DNA of 19,566 bases, taken from NCBI GenBank assembly GCA_023412455.1, contig JAEYNQ010000044.1, forward strand, positions 1 through 19,566, in the 5' to 3' direction. The DNA comes from Bacillota bacterium (lineage in GTDB: Bacteria > Bacillota > Clostridia > Lachnospirales > Cellulosilyticaceae). Positions 1 through 6,572 of this stretch are shown here, piece after piece. The notes under the pieces were generated by a model that was given only the letters and a program-made list of their open reading frames with translations, made no database searches and was not told the origin of the DNA. How positions within the stretch are numbered: position 1 is the stretch's first letter; every line of letters starts with the position of its first letter. The translations under genes and the position numbers were made by a program.

Positions 1-2655
1 GAAGGAATAGACCAAAAGCTTGTTGAAGGTCTAAAAAGTAAGTTTGAGATGAGCAATGAAGATATTTATAAGCTGCAGCAAAATGGTTATGATTTAAATC
101 TTCTCTATATGGCTGAAAACACCAGTAGTATTCATTCTAAGGAAGAAAAGAAAGAAAAGGAAGAGACAGAGGAAGAGAAGAAGAAACAAGAACAGGCTGC
201 CCAAAAAGTGAGTGAAAAAGTGGATACGGTTAAGAAGGGTGGAGCCAATATGTATCTCTATGCCTTACAATCCGGTCAGAACATGACACTCAACAGTCTC
301 TATGAGGCGAATTACAAAGGCAATTTCAAAAAAGTAAATGAGGCACCTTCTCGGTCAGAGGTTTCCACAGTACTCAAAATGAATGGGCTTCCCCATACAG
401 AGGGGAATAGATGGAGTGCCAGTATGCTGATGGAATATGGCATGGAGGTAAGTCAGCAGAGTGTGGCTCAGCTTCAAAATATGCGTACCGCAGTGGAAGT
501 ATTAGACAAGCAAGAAGAAATACAAAAGGCTAAAGAAGATATGACCCAAGGCAAAGAAGCAGGTAATCGCCCTCTCATACAAGATAACAAGGTGATGTAT
601 AGCCCCCAAGATATTAAGGATATCAAAGAAGCCTTAGCTCATGCGGATGAACAGGTTATAGGGGAGTTAGTGGATAACGGAAGCGAGGTGACCCTCTCGA
701 ATATTAGAGCTACCTTATTTAAGAATACAGAGCTCGCTCTAAAAAAACATGAAGCGCCTACCTTGGGAGATGTAGCCAATCAGGAAGAGATGCGTATTGA
801 GCAAGATCGAGAACAAGCTATCAAGCAGATTAAGGAGCAAATGAATACCATTCGCATGAAGCTAACAACAGAAGCTGCCCAACGGTTAAGTGAAAAAATG
901 CCACTTGAAAGTAGTCAGTTAGCAGATGTAGCCCGTGAATTAATAGCTCTTGAAGAAAATATCATTACAGAGGCATTAGGCCAGGCACAAGTAGAGCCTA
1001 CCGACGAAAATAAACTGATCATGAGTCAGGTAATGACAGCTAGGCAGCAAATGCTAGAAAATCCTGAAGAAGTAGTAGAGTTGCAGGTTGCTACCGATGA
1101 ACAGGCTAAGCTAAGTGAAATCAAAGGAGCTCTAGATAAGTACTTAGAGAATGAAACACCTGTGGAAAAGCGATTTGGGGAAAGCATTCGAACAGTAGAA
1201 ACCCAAATAGAAAAGCTTTTAGGAAGCCTAGGCATGGAAATAACCGAAGTCAATGTTCAAGCAGCCAAAGCCCTTATAGCTAATAACATAGAAGTGACAC
1301 AAGAAAACATGCATCACGTGCAAGGCATTATGCTTAAGGTCAATACCTTTATGGAGGAGATGACGCCTTATCAAGCAGCAGTTCTTATAAAGGAAGGACT
1401 CAATCCATACAACGCAACGGTAGATTCTATCCTGGACTGGGTGTCCACTTCACAAGTAGAGGTACTAAAAGGGAGTGTGGCTGAAGCTATTGTAGCATTA
1501 GAGGATAAGGGACAAATTAATGAAGAACAAAAGGAAACCATGTTGGGGCTTTATCGTATTCTTCAGGGAGTAAGTAAGAATAGAGAAGAAATAGTGGGCT
1601 ACCTCTATAAGAATGACTTACCTTTAACCATTGAAAAGCTTCAAGAAGCGACCCGCTATATAGGCAAAAAATCAGTCATAGAAGCTAAGATTGATGAAAA
1701 ATTTGGCGAGATAGAAAGGCTCAATAACCAAAAAGAAACAGCTAGGGATCAAATTGAAAGGCATAGGGAAGCCATTACTAAATCCATTGATATTATAAAA
1801 ACGCTGGAGAACATGGAACTCCCTATTACAGAAGATAGTACAGATAAGCTGAAGCGAATAAATGCACTTCTCTACCCCCTCATCAAAGAACAATTCAAAA
1901 AAGAAATGGGAAAATTTGATGGTCTTTCTACCTTGCCAGATAGTTTTATGGAAAAATTAGAGGCAGTCAAAAAAGTGAGTCCAGAGGTTGTTGAAAAAAT
2001 GATGGAGAAGGAAATTCCCCTTACTGTATCTAATATTTATTGGACGGATAAGCTCATAAAGGAACCAGCACTTTATGAAGAGCTTATTAAAGAGGGAAAG
2101 ATTGCAAAAGAAGATTTCCCTGAGAGCTTTTCAGAAATCAACAATCATTTAGAGAAGCAAGAGGAAGAAACCAGTTATCAAAAGGAAATGGCTTTTCAAA
2201 ATGGAGATATGGCAAGCTATAAAAACTACAAACAGATTGAAGAATTAACGGAGCTTAATAAAGTCCTCTCGGATAAAGAAGGCTTATATCAAATCCCCTT
2301 CTATATAAATGGGGAGCAAAAGATGGTGACCATGTACTTTAAGGATAAAGGGAAAAGCTCTGCACAGGCAGATGAAGCCACAAAGGCTATTATGACCTAC
2401 GAGACCAAAAGCCTAGGAACCATTACGACCTATATTGAATTTAAAGGGGATACGGTGAATTATCGTATGAAAGGCGAGAATGAGCAGATTACTTCTAAGC
2501 TTAAGGCCCATGAAAAGGTTCTTCAAGAGCTTATGGAGCAAGTAGGCTATAAAGTAGGAAGAGCCGATTACAAGAGTGAAGAAGTAGCGGAAAAGACCAA
2601 TCTCATGGAGCATATTATTAAATCAGGGAATACCCTTTTTGAAGAAATCGTATAA
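1..2655 (+). CDS. Large repeat-rich flagellar-locus protein, DUF6240-like, 5' end missing
   Basis: The frame is open to the first base, so the true start lies outside the window; 884 residues are visible and the ATG at 49 is internal. No signal peptide or membrane segment is seen. After a Glu/Lys-rich stretch (about 130-200) the protein is mostly helical and carries at least nine copies of a short motif of the type G-x-E/P-V/I-T-x-x-N-V/I. The last ~100 residues (from about 2284) run IPFYINGEQ, then SLGTITTYIEFKGDTVNYR, then a helix and a GY-V ending, which resembles the FliK/Flg_hook C-terminal core. The gene sits just upstream of a FliS-like gene and flagellin. From memory this fits the DUF6240 proteins of Lachnospiraceae. 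A role in flagellar export or hook assembly is inferred from context and the C-terminus only. Confidence 0.75.
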   Translation, partial: EGIDQKLVEGLKSKFEMSNEDIYKLQQNGYDLNLLYMAENTSSIHSKEEKKEKEETEEEKKKQEQAAQKVSEKVDTVKKGGANMYLYALQSGQNMTLNSLYEANYKGNFKKVNEAPSRSEVSTVLKMNGLPHTEGNRWSASMLMEYGMEVSQQSVAQLQNMRTAVEVLDKQEEIQKAKEDMTQGKEAGNRPLIQDNKVMYSPQDIKDIKEALAHADEQVIGELVDNGSEVTLSNIRATLFKNTELALKKHEAPTLGDVANQEEMRIEQDREQAIKQIKEQMNTIRMKLTTEAAQRLSEKMPLESSQLADVARELIALEENIITEALGQAQVEPTDENKLIMSQVMTARQQMLENPEEVVELQVATDEQAKLSEIKGALDKYLENETPVEKRFGESIRTVETQIEKLLGSLGMEITEVNVQAAKALIANNIEVTQENMHHVQGIMLKVNTFMEEMTPYQAAVLIKEGLNPYNATVDSILDWVSTSQVEVLKGSVAEAIVALEDKGQINEEQKETMLGLYRILQGVSKNREEIVGYLYKNDLPLTIEKLQEATRYIGKKSVIEAKIDEKFGEIERLNNQKETARDQIERHREAITKSIDIIKTLENMELPITEDSTDKLKRINALLYPLIKEQFKKEMGKFDGLSTLPDSFMEKLEAVKKVSPEVVEKMMEKEIPLTVSNIYWTDKLIKEPALYEELIKEGKIAKEDFPESFSEINNHLEKQEEETSYQKEMAFQNGDMASYKNYKQIEELTELNKVLSDKEGLYQIPFYINGEQKMVTMYFKDKGKSSAQADEATKAIMTYETKSLGTITTYIEFKGDTVNYRMKGENEQITSKLKAHEKVLQELMEQVGYKVGRADYKSEEVAEKTNLMEHIIKSGNTLFEEIV

Positions 2656-2670
2656 CAGATGGAGGAAGCC

Positions 2671-2835
2671 GTGAGGTCATTAGAGAAAATGTGGCAAGAG
2701 AGTCCAAAAAAGGACGAAAAGTTAAATAAAATGCAAAAAGAAGACGATATACTTCATATAGCTAAACAGTTTGTTTGCTATTTTGAGGAAGTGGATAGGA
2801 GTGAAGTGCGTGATAACAGTATCAAGAGTAGCTAA
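2671..2835 (+). CDS. Small 54-residue protein overlapping the fliS-like gene
   Basis: A short frame fills the gap between the large flagellar-locus protein and the FliS-like gene. The GTG start is chosen because GGAGG at 2661-2665 lies five bases before it; the ATG at 2659 overlaps that site and has no good site of its own. The product begins MRSLEKMWQE, is rich in Lys, Glu and Asp, has a predicted helix around DDILHIAKQFVCYFEEV, and has no membrane segment. Its last 26 bases overlap the next gene in another frame, so translation of the two is probably coupled. I recognise no family. Position suggests a small flagellar accessory or chaperone partner, but that is inference. Confidence 0.55.
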   Translation: MRSLEKMWQESPKKDEKLNKMQKEDDILHIAKQFVCYFEEVDRSEVRDNSIKSS

Positions 2836-3247
2836 TGCAACCAGAGGAGAATTACTAGGTATTACCTACGAGCTCCTTTTGGAAAACATAGAGGCAGCTA
2901 GAATACAAGAAGATAAGAGAGAAATTTACATACAAAAAGCTATCGAAGTGCTTCAAGTGTTGGCAGAGGGTTTAGACTTAGAATATGCCTTAGCAGGTGA
3001 GCTCCTAAGACTTTATATTTATGTACAAGGGTTATTAGTTAGATTTAAAGTAGGAGATCAAGAGCTCACAGAAGCTTATTCCATTATTCATAGCTTGTAT
3101 GAGGCCTACGAAGAAGTAAACGAACAGCAGAGTGAGACAAGTGTAAGCATACAAAATGCAGAGGTTGTCTATGCCGGAATCACTTATGGAAAAACAGATT
3201 TAGAAGAAATGGTTGTAATAGATAGAAATAGAGGCTTTAAGGCTTAA
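2810..3247 (+). CDS. fliS: FliS-like flagellin export chaperone
   Basis: The product is a 145-residue, almost all-helical cytoplasmic protein. FliS normally binds the C-terminus of flagellin before export and stops it polymerising in the cell. The pattern ANATRGELLGITYELLLENIEAA, then LAEGLDLEYALAGELLRLYIYV and a closing helix with SIIHSLYEAYEEV, follows the FliS four-helix layout, although the sequence is divergent. About 35 residues after the core look like an added tail. The GTG start is chosen from AGGAG at 2797-2801, eight bases upstream; a TTG at 2771 would give a longer product but has no ribosome site. The flagellin gene begins 22 bases downstream, so the two are probably co-transcribed. 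FliS is the best call; a FliS paralogue is possible. Confidence 0.7.
   Translation: MITVSRVANATRGELLGITYELLLENIEAARIQEDKREIYIQKAIEVLQVLAEGLDLEYALAGELLRLYIYVQGLLVRFKVGDQELTEAYSIIHSLYEAYEEVNEQQSETSVSIQNAEVVYAGITYGKTDLEEMVVIDRNRGFKA
3153..3180 (+). promoter_or_regulatory. Candidate sigma-D (sigma-28) flagellar promoter inside the fliS-like gene
   Basis: AAAA at 3153-3156 and GCCGGAAT at 3173-3180 are 16 bases apart. The sigma-D consensus, from memory, is TAAA, 14-16 bases, GCCGATAT, so the match is 3 of 4 and 6 of 8. Transcription would start near 3187, about 80 bases before the flagellin start codon. Flagellin genes are commonly sigma-D dependent and no promoter fits in the 22-base gap before this one. 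The match is imperfect. Confidence 0.3.
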
Positions 3248-3269
3248 GGAGAGAAGGAGAGACAAGGTT

Positions 3270-4790
3270 ATGAAAATTAATAATAATATACCTGCACTAA
3301 GAACTTTAAATGCCATGACTAAGGCAAATAATTCAGCCAGTACAGTAATGGAGAGACTTTCATCAGGTCTTCGAATCAACTCAGCAGGGGATGATGCAGC
3401 AGGAATGGCTATTAGCGAGAAGATGAACTCTCAAGTAAAAGGACTTCAGCAAGCTAACCGTAATGTAATGGATGGTATTTCTATGATTCAAACGGCTGAG
3501 GGTGCTTGCAATGAAATACATGCCATGCTTCAAAGAATAAGAGAGCTTACTTTACAAGCTGCCAATGGTATTTATTCTGAAACAGATAAGCAGACCATAA
3601 CCAATGAAGTTAACTCACTTTTAGAAGAAATAGGAGATGTTCAAAAAAAGACAGAATTTAATAAAAAGACTGTATTAAATGGGAGTCAGGATAAGATTAC
3701 ACTACAGGTAGGTGCCAATGAGAACCAGTGCTTGTCTATTGGTGGGGATGGCATGAGTCTGAGTAATGTACTTGTGAATATTTCAGGTATTACCTCTGAT
3801 AAGCTCCCTACAGAAAGTGAATACCAAACAGTAGATGCAACGGGCAAGATAACTACCAAGTATGAAATCAATAAAGAAAATGCCGGTGGTGAATTTGAAG
3901 ATATTACAACGGTGACAGATACTTCAGGTGGTTCAACCACAATTACGACTACCACAGTTAACCGTACCCTAGGAACAATAGACTATAAGGTGGAACAACC
4001 AGCAGGAACTGTAACGCTACAGACTGAAACCACTTATGATGCGACCAATGATAAATGGGTGAAAGAATATATAGTGAATGCATCAGGTAATCCAGCAGTA
4101 GGTACTATAGAAGATGCCAATATAGATGGGCTTCCAACAGCCCCAGTGATTCAAAAATTAGGTCCTCATGCTGGACTAACAAATAATGATATCGTAGTAG
4201 ATGGTAAGCTAATAGATCCTTCCAAGCTCCCACTTACTATAGAAGAAGGAAGTATAGTAAGTATTAAGCTTGACCCGGGCTGCACTCTGAGGCTTCAAGC
4301 AGAAGAAGATGGTACACCACGTAGTGTAACCCTAGAAAAGGGAGAGAAGCTAGTTTATAAAGCTGGAAAAGGTGCCATGACCATAACGTCTGATGGTATT
4401 ATTATGGAAAAAAATAAGGATGGTAAGCAGGATGCGGTTATGCTTATCCCAAGTACCAATGAAGGAAGTAAATATAATGAAAGCCACCTTCTTTTTGCAA
4501 ATCAAAAAGAATCAGATGCAACAATTGTAAGACTGGATGCGGCGATTGAAGCGACTTCGAAGATAAGAAGTATGCTTGGGGCTTATCAGAATCGTCTGGA
4601 ACATACGGTCAGCAACTTAAGTGTGAGCGAAGAAAATATGACAGCAGCTCTTTCACGTATTCAAGATGCAGATATGGCACAAGAAATGACGGAATATACC
4701 AAGTATAATATTATTTCTCAAGCAGGTATCTCCATGCTAGCTCAAGCGAATCAACGTCCACAACAAATACTCGCTTTATTACAGCAATAG
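3270..4790 (+). CDS. fliC: Flagellin (filament subunit) with long variable middle domain
   Basis: This is the exported structural subunit of the flagellar filament. The N-terminal D0/D1 region (1-~165) starts MKINNNIPALRTLNAM and contains SSGLRINSAGDDAAGMAI and a helix with LQRIRELTLQAANG. The C-terminal D1/D0 region (about 415-506) contains IQDADMAQEMTEYTKYNI and ends QPQQ-like, as RPQQILALLQQ. Between them, residues ~170-410 form a Thr-rich, beta-prone surface domain, making it far longer than a minimal flagellin of about 275 residues. There is no signal peptide, as expected for type III export. Three cysteines (80, 154, 338) are unusual for an extracellular flagellin. The site AAGGAGAG supports the ATG. 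It follows the FliS-like gene, its likely chaperone. Confidence 0.97.
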   Translation: MKINNNIPALRTLNAMTKANNSASTVMERLSSGLRINSAGDDAAGMAISEKMNSQVKGLQQANRNVMDGISMIQTAEGACNEIHAMLQRIRELTLQAANGIYSETDKQTITNEVNSLLEEIGDVQKKTEFNKKTVLNGSQDKITLQVGANENQCLSIGGDGMSLSNVLVNISGITSDKLPTESEYQTVDATGKITTKYEINKENAGGEFEDITTVTDTSGGSTTITTTTVNRTLGTIDYKVEQPAGTVTLQTETTYDATNDKWVKEYIVNASGNPAVGTIEDANIDGLPTAPVIQKLGPHAGLTNNDIVVDGKLIDPSKLPLTIEEGSIVSIKLDPGCTLRLQAEEDGTPRSVTLEKGEKLVYKAGKGAMTITSDGIIMEKNKDGKQDAVMLIPSTNEGSKYNESHLLFANQKESDATIVRLDAAIEATSKIRSMLGAYQNRLEHTVSNLSVSEENMTAALSRIQDADMAQEMTEYTKYNIISQAGISMLAQANQRPQQILALLQQ

Positions 4791-4840
4791 TTAAGCTGTT
4801 TTTAGAAAAGTGTGTATAAACAGATAGAGGTTTAGGGCAT

Positions 4841-4856
4841 ACTCCTATTGAGGAGT
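4841..4856 (+). promoter_or_regulatory. Short hairpin covering the yaaL ribosome-binding site
   Basis: ACTCCT (4841-4846), a four-base ATTG loop and AGGAGT (4851-4856) form a perfect six-pair stem. The right arm is the Shine-Dalgarno sequence of the gene starting at 4864. Pairing would hide the site in the mRNA. The stem is short, so the effect may be modest. Confidence 0.4.
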
Positions 4857-4863
4857 GGTGCAA

Positions 4864-5082
4864 ATGAGAGAACAAGAGGAACTAAATAAAGAAGCCAAGC
4901 GAATACTTATAGAAGAAATTTGTAAGCTTCAAGAAGAGATGGCTGCTACATTAAATCAGTTTTCAGATGTAACAGAACCAGAATTAGTGGATTATTATAC
5001 CTATTATTACAAGGCAAATGAGATAAAACATACCTATTTATTAAAGAAGTTAAAAAAAATATATTATGCTGATCGGGCATAA
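4864..5082 (+). CDS. yaaL: YaaL family (DUF2508) small protein
   Basis: The product is a 72-residue soluble helical protein of unknown function. It shows the family pattern: a basic/acidic N-terminal helix (EAKRILIEEICKLQEEM), a central F-DVTEPELVDYYTY motif, and a last helix YLLKKLKKIYY. The length fits DUF2508. The identification is strengthened by gene order, since yaaL lies directly before bofA in Bacillus and many clostridia, and here bofA follows after 75 bases. The ATG is chosen because AGGAG at 4851-4855 sits eight bases upstream; a GTG at 4855 overlaps that site. No transmembrane segment or enzyme motif is visible. Confidence 0.75.
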   Translation: MREQEELNKEAKRILIEEICKLQEEMAATLNQFSDVTEPELVDYYTYYYKANEIKHTYLLKKLKKIYYADRA

Positions 5083-5096
5083 GAAGTTATGAATAG

Positions 5097-5157
5097 ATAA
5101 TCCCCTGCATACTAATAGATTAAGTACAAGCTTAATGAGAGGTATGGAGGGGATTAT
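5097..5157 (+). promoter_or_regulatory. Long hairpin hiding the bofA ribosome-binding site
   Basis: ATAATCCCCTGCATAC (5097-5112) pairs with GTATGGAGGGGATTAT (5142-5157) over 15 of 16 positions, with a single G-G mismatch. Inside it a second perfect stem, ATTAAG (5119-5124) with CTTAAT (5131-5136), closes a six-base loop. The 3' arm contains the GGAGGGG ribosome site and ends at the base before the bofA ATG. No T-run follows, so it does not look like a terminator. Translational control of bofA is an inference from the pairing. Confidence 0.6.
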
Positions 5158-5406
5158 ATGTTTGAAATTCATCCGTTTATTATGATGTGTATGGGGGGGT
5201 GCATCATCGCCTTATGCTGGATTTTGTTTCAAGAAAAATGTATTAAGGTAACAGCTCAAGCTATTGTAGGGTGTCTTGTGATTTATTGTGTGAATCAACT
5301 TATTCCCCAGTATGCTATTGGAATTAATGCCATAAGTATTATTTGTACAGGGTTACTAGGGATACCTGGTGCCACCTTACTGTATATTCTAAAGGGCATG
5401 ATATAG
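5158..5406 (+). CDS. bofA: BofA, inhibitor of pro-sigma-K processing
   Basis: This is an 82-residue membrane protein. In Bacillus, BofA sits in the outer forespore membrane with SpoIVFA and holds the SpoIVFB protease inactive, so delaying release of the late mother-cell sigma-K factor. Hydrophobic segments are visible at about 6-23 and 32-50. The C-terminal hydrophobic block INAISIICTGLLGIPGATLL carries the conserved pattern N-x(4)-I/V-x(2)-LLG-x-PG of the family. The strong site GGAGGGG precedes the ATG but can be closed in a hairpin. A run of seven G (5193-5199) lies in the coding sequence. The gene after yaaL is expected to be bofA, and its presence marks the organism as a spore former. 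Confidence 0.9.
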   Translation: MFEIHPFIMMCMGGCIIALCWILFQEKCIKVTAQAIVGCLVIYCVNQLIPQYAIGINAISIICTGLLGIPGATLLYILKGMI

Positions 5407-5442
5407 GCTCCTAAAAAATAGAGGTAAAGCTGTTGATAAAGC

Positions 5443-5574
5443 TTATGCACAAAACTGTTAGTTGTGTGGATAAGTGAATAGGTGAAGCTATGAAACCTTA
5501 AAAAACTGTACTTTTAGAATATTGACAATTGTGAATAAATATGTTAGTATAAATAAGAACAGAGGTGTGGATAA
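5443..5574. promoter_or_regulatory. Cluster of four DnaA boxes
   Basis: TGTGGATAA, the reverse complement of the perfect DnaA box TTATCCACA, occurs at 5465-5473 and 5566-5574. One-mismatch boxes are TTATGCACA at 5443-5451 (plus) and TGTGAATAA at 5530-5538 (minus). The first two face each other as a 10-bp inverted pair with one mismatch. No dnaA, dnaN or rpmH gene is in the window, so a main origin is not shown. A DnaA-titrating or DnaA-regulated site is the more cautious reading. Confidence 0.6.
5522..5550 (+). promoter_or_regulatory. Strong sigma-A-type promoter with extended -10
   Basis: A perfect -35 TTGACA (5522-5527) is followed by a 17-base spacer and TAGTAT (5545-5550). TG at 5542-5543 gives an extended -10. 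Transcription should start near 5557. A near-consensus DnaA box (5530-5538) lies within the spacer and a perfect one (5566-5574) just after the start, so DnaA could repress it. Confidence 0.6.
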
Positions 5575-5651
5575 AACTACTTTTCTGTTTCAACTATGTT
5601 AGAATATAACATATCAATCCCTTTATGCTCTATTTATATAGAGCTTTTTTT
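5557..5651 (+). ncRNA. Candidate small RNA of about 95 nt, or prematurely terminated leader
   Basis: The segment runs from the predicted start of a strong promoter to the end of a strong intrinsic terminator and contains no credible reading frame. Three hairpins can form: AACAGA (5558-5563) with TCTGTT (5584-5589), TATGTTA (5595-5601) with TAACATA (5607-5613), and the terminator stem. I recognise no Rfam family. The alternative is an attenuator leader for the gene at 5766, which lies 115 bases beyond the terminator. The 5' end is inferred from promoter spacing. Confidence 0.45.
5627..5651 (+). terminator. Intrinsic terminator
   Basis: GCTCTAT (5627-5633), loop TTAT, ATAGAGC (5638-5644), then seven T. 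The stem is perfect. It lies in the gap between bofA and the next gene, downstream of an apparent promoter. Confidence 0.85.
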
Positions 5652-5765
5652 GTCTTTAAAAAGGAGTCAGTCTGTATAATTTCCATATATAGGTATAAAG
5701 CGTGATTGTTTTGTATAAACTATAAATGCAAACAGTGATGGATTATCCTATAAGTGGAGGAGAGC

Positions 5766-6488
5766 ATGAACATATTAGATTGTCTTGCTGACTATACAGC
5801 AGCCATAAAAAAAACACCTTATGTGTATACATTGCAGAAGATGGGAATAGAAATATTTAGTCAGTTTATCATGACCAATAGTCTAGATGGTGAGCTTTCT
5901 CTAATGAATAGAGCCCTTATTGATAAATTATTACTTTACTGGATACCTAGAAATAAAAAATATTTAAGTGAAAGTCAGGCCTATCAGGTAGTATTTACAA
6001 TCAATGATATTTATGCCTATATAATGGAATGCAAGCAGAAGATATATGGACAAGAAGAAAAGGAAAAAGAGGTCCTCCCAGAAGAACCAGCTATATTGAG
6101 TATTTATGGAGAAGAATACATTCGTCTTTATAAGCTGAGAAATAGCCTTTTAAAATCTACCTGTGATCCCATTATTTCTATTCAACCATTAGTTATTGAT
6201 TTGAATAATTATCGTTCCAAGAGAAAAAAAGAAAGCTTAGCTGAGCTTGCTACAACTTATGAACAGGCCCTTTTTGAAGTGAAAGAGTGTAAAGAAGGAG
6301 GGCAAATTATATTAACAAAGAGGGGACAGGCTAAACAGTATAAGCTTTTACTAGAATATCCTATCTACAAATATTTTAGACAAGGTGATTTTATACAAGG
6401 CATTATAAAGAGAAAGTTATTTTATGTATACTGGGAGATAGAAGAACTGAAGTCCTATTATCCCCATCAAGCAAAAGCATATTTTTAA
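5766..6488 (+). CDS. Uncharacterised 240-residue protein
   Basis: I do not recognise this family. The ATG is chosen because GGAGG (5756-5760) ends five bases before it; a GTG at 5754 overlaps that site. Residues 1-90 look helical (QKMGIEIFSQFIM, NRALIDKLLLYWI, AYQVVFTINDIYAYIM), followed by a Glu/Lys linker at 92-107 and a second helical part. The end (about 165-240) looks like a small mixed beta domain, with GGQIILTKRGQAKQYK, a repeated pattern of basic and aromatic residues, and VYWEIEELKSYYPH. There is no signal peptide, membrane segment or obvious catalytic motif, so it is probably cytosolic. It is flanked by the small-RNA-like region upstream and the M1-like membrane protein 84 bases downstream. 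Confidence 0.7.
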   Translation: MNILDCLADYTAAIKKTPYVYTLQKMGIEIFSQFIMTNSLDGELSLMNRALIDKLLLYWIPRNKKYLSESQAYQVVFTINDIYAYIMECKQKIYGQEEKEKEVLPEEPAILSIYGEEYIRLYKLRNSLLKSTCDPIISIQPLVIDLNNYRSKRKKESLAELATTYEQALFEVKECKEGGQIILTKRGQAKQYKLLLEYPIYKYFRQGDFIQGIIKRKLFYVYWEIEELKSYYPHQAKAYF

Positions 6489-6506
6489 GATATGCTTTCT
6501 TTTATG

Positions 6507-6524
6507 CCTAAATTTAGGTATAAT
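6507..6524 (+). promoter_or_regulatory. Possible promoter/operator: 12-bp palindrome next to TATAAT
   Basis: CCTAAATTTAGG (6507-6518) is a perfect palindrome directly followed by a consensus -10 TATAAT (6519-6524). The -35 position (TTTCTT, 6496-6501) is poor, which would fit a promoter needing an activator, or chance in AT-rich DNA. It lies about 50 bases before the M1-like gene. Confidence 0.3.
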
Positions 6525-6572
6525 ACTTCTATAAATATTCTGTCAAGTATAATTAGCCTAGGAGTTGTTAGT

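Noticed and set aside
4796..4823. CTGTTT/AAACAG inverted repeat after flagellin as a terminator
   Set aside because: The six-pair stem has a 16-base loop and no following T-run, so it is too weak to call.
5097..5157. Reading the bofA hairpin as a transcription terminator for yaaL
   Set aside because: No T-run follows on the plus strand; the start codon follows immediately.
6518..6546. Minus-strand TTGACA that could start an antisense transcript over the 240-residue gene
   Set aside because: The -10 at 17 bases (TTATAC) is poor, and a better hexamer (TATTAT) is only 15 bases away. Nothing else supports it.
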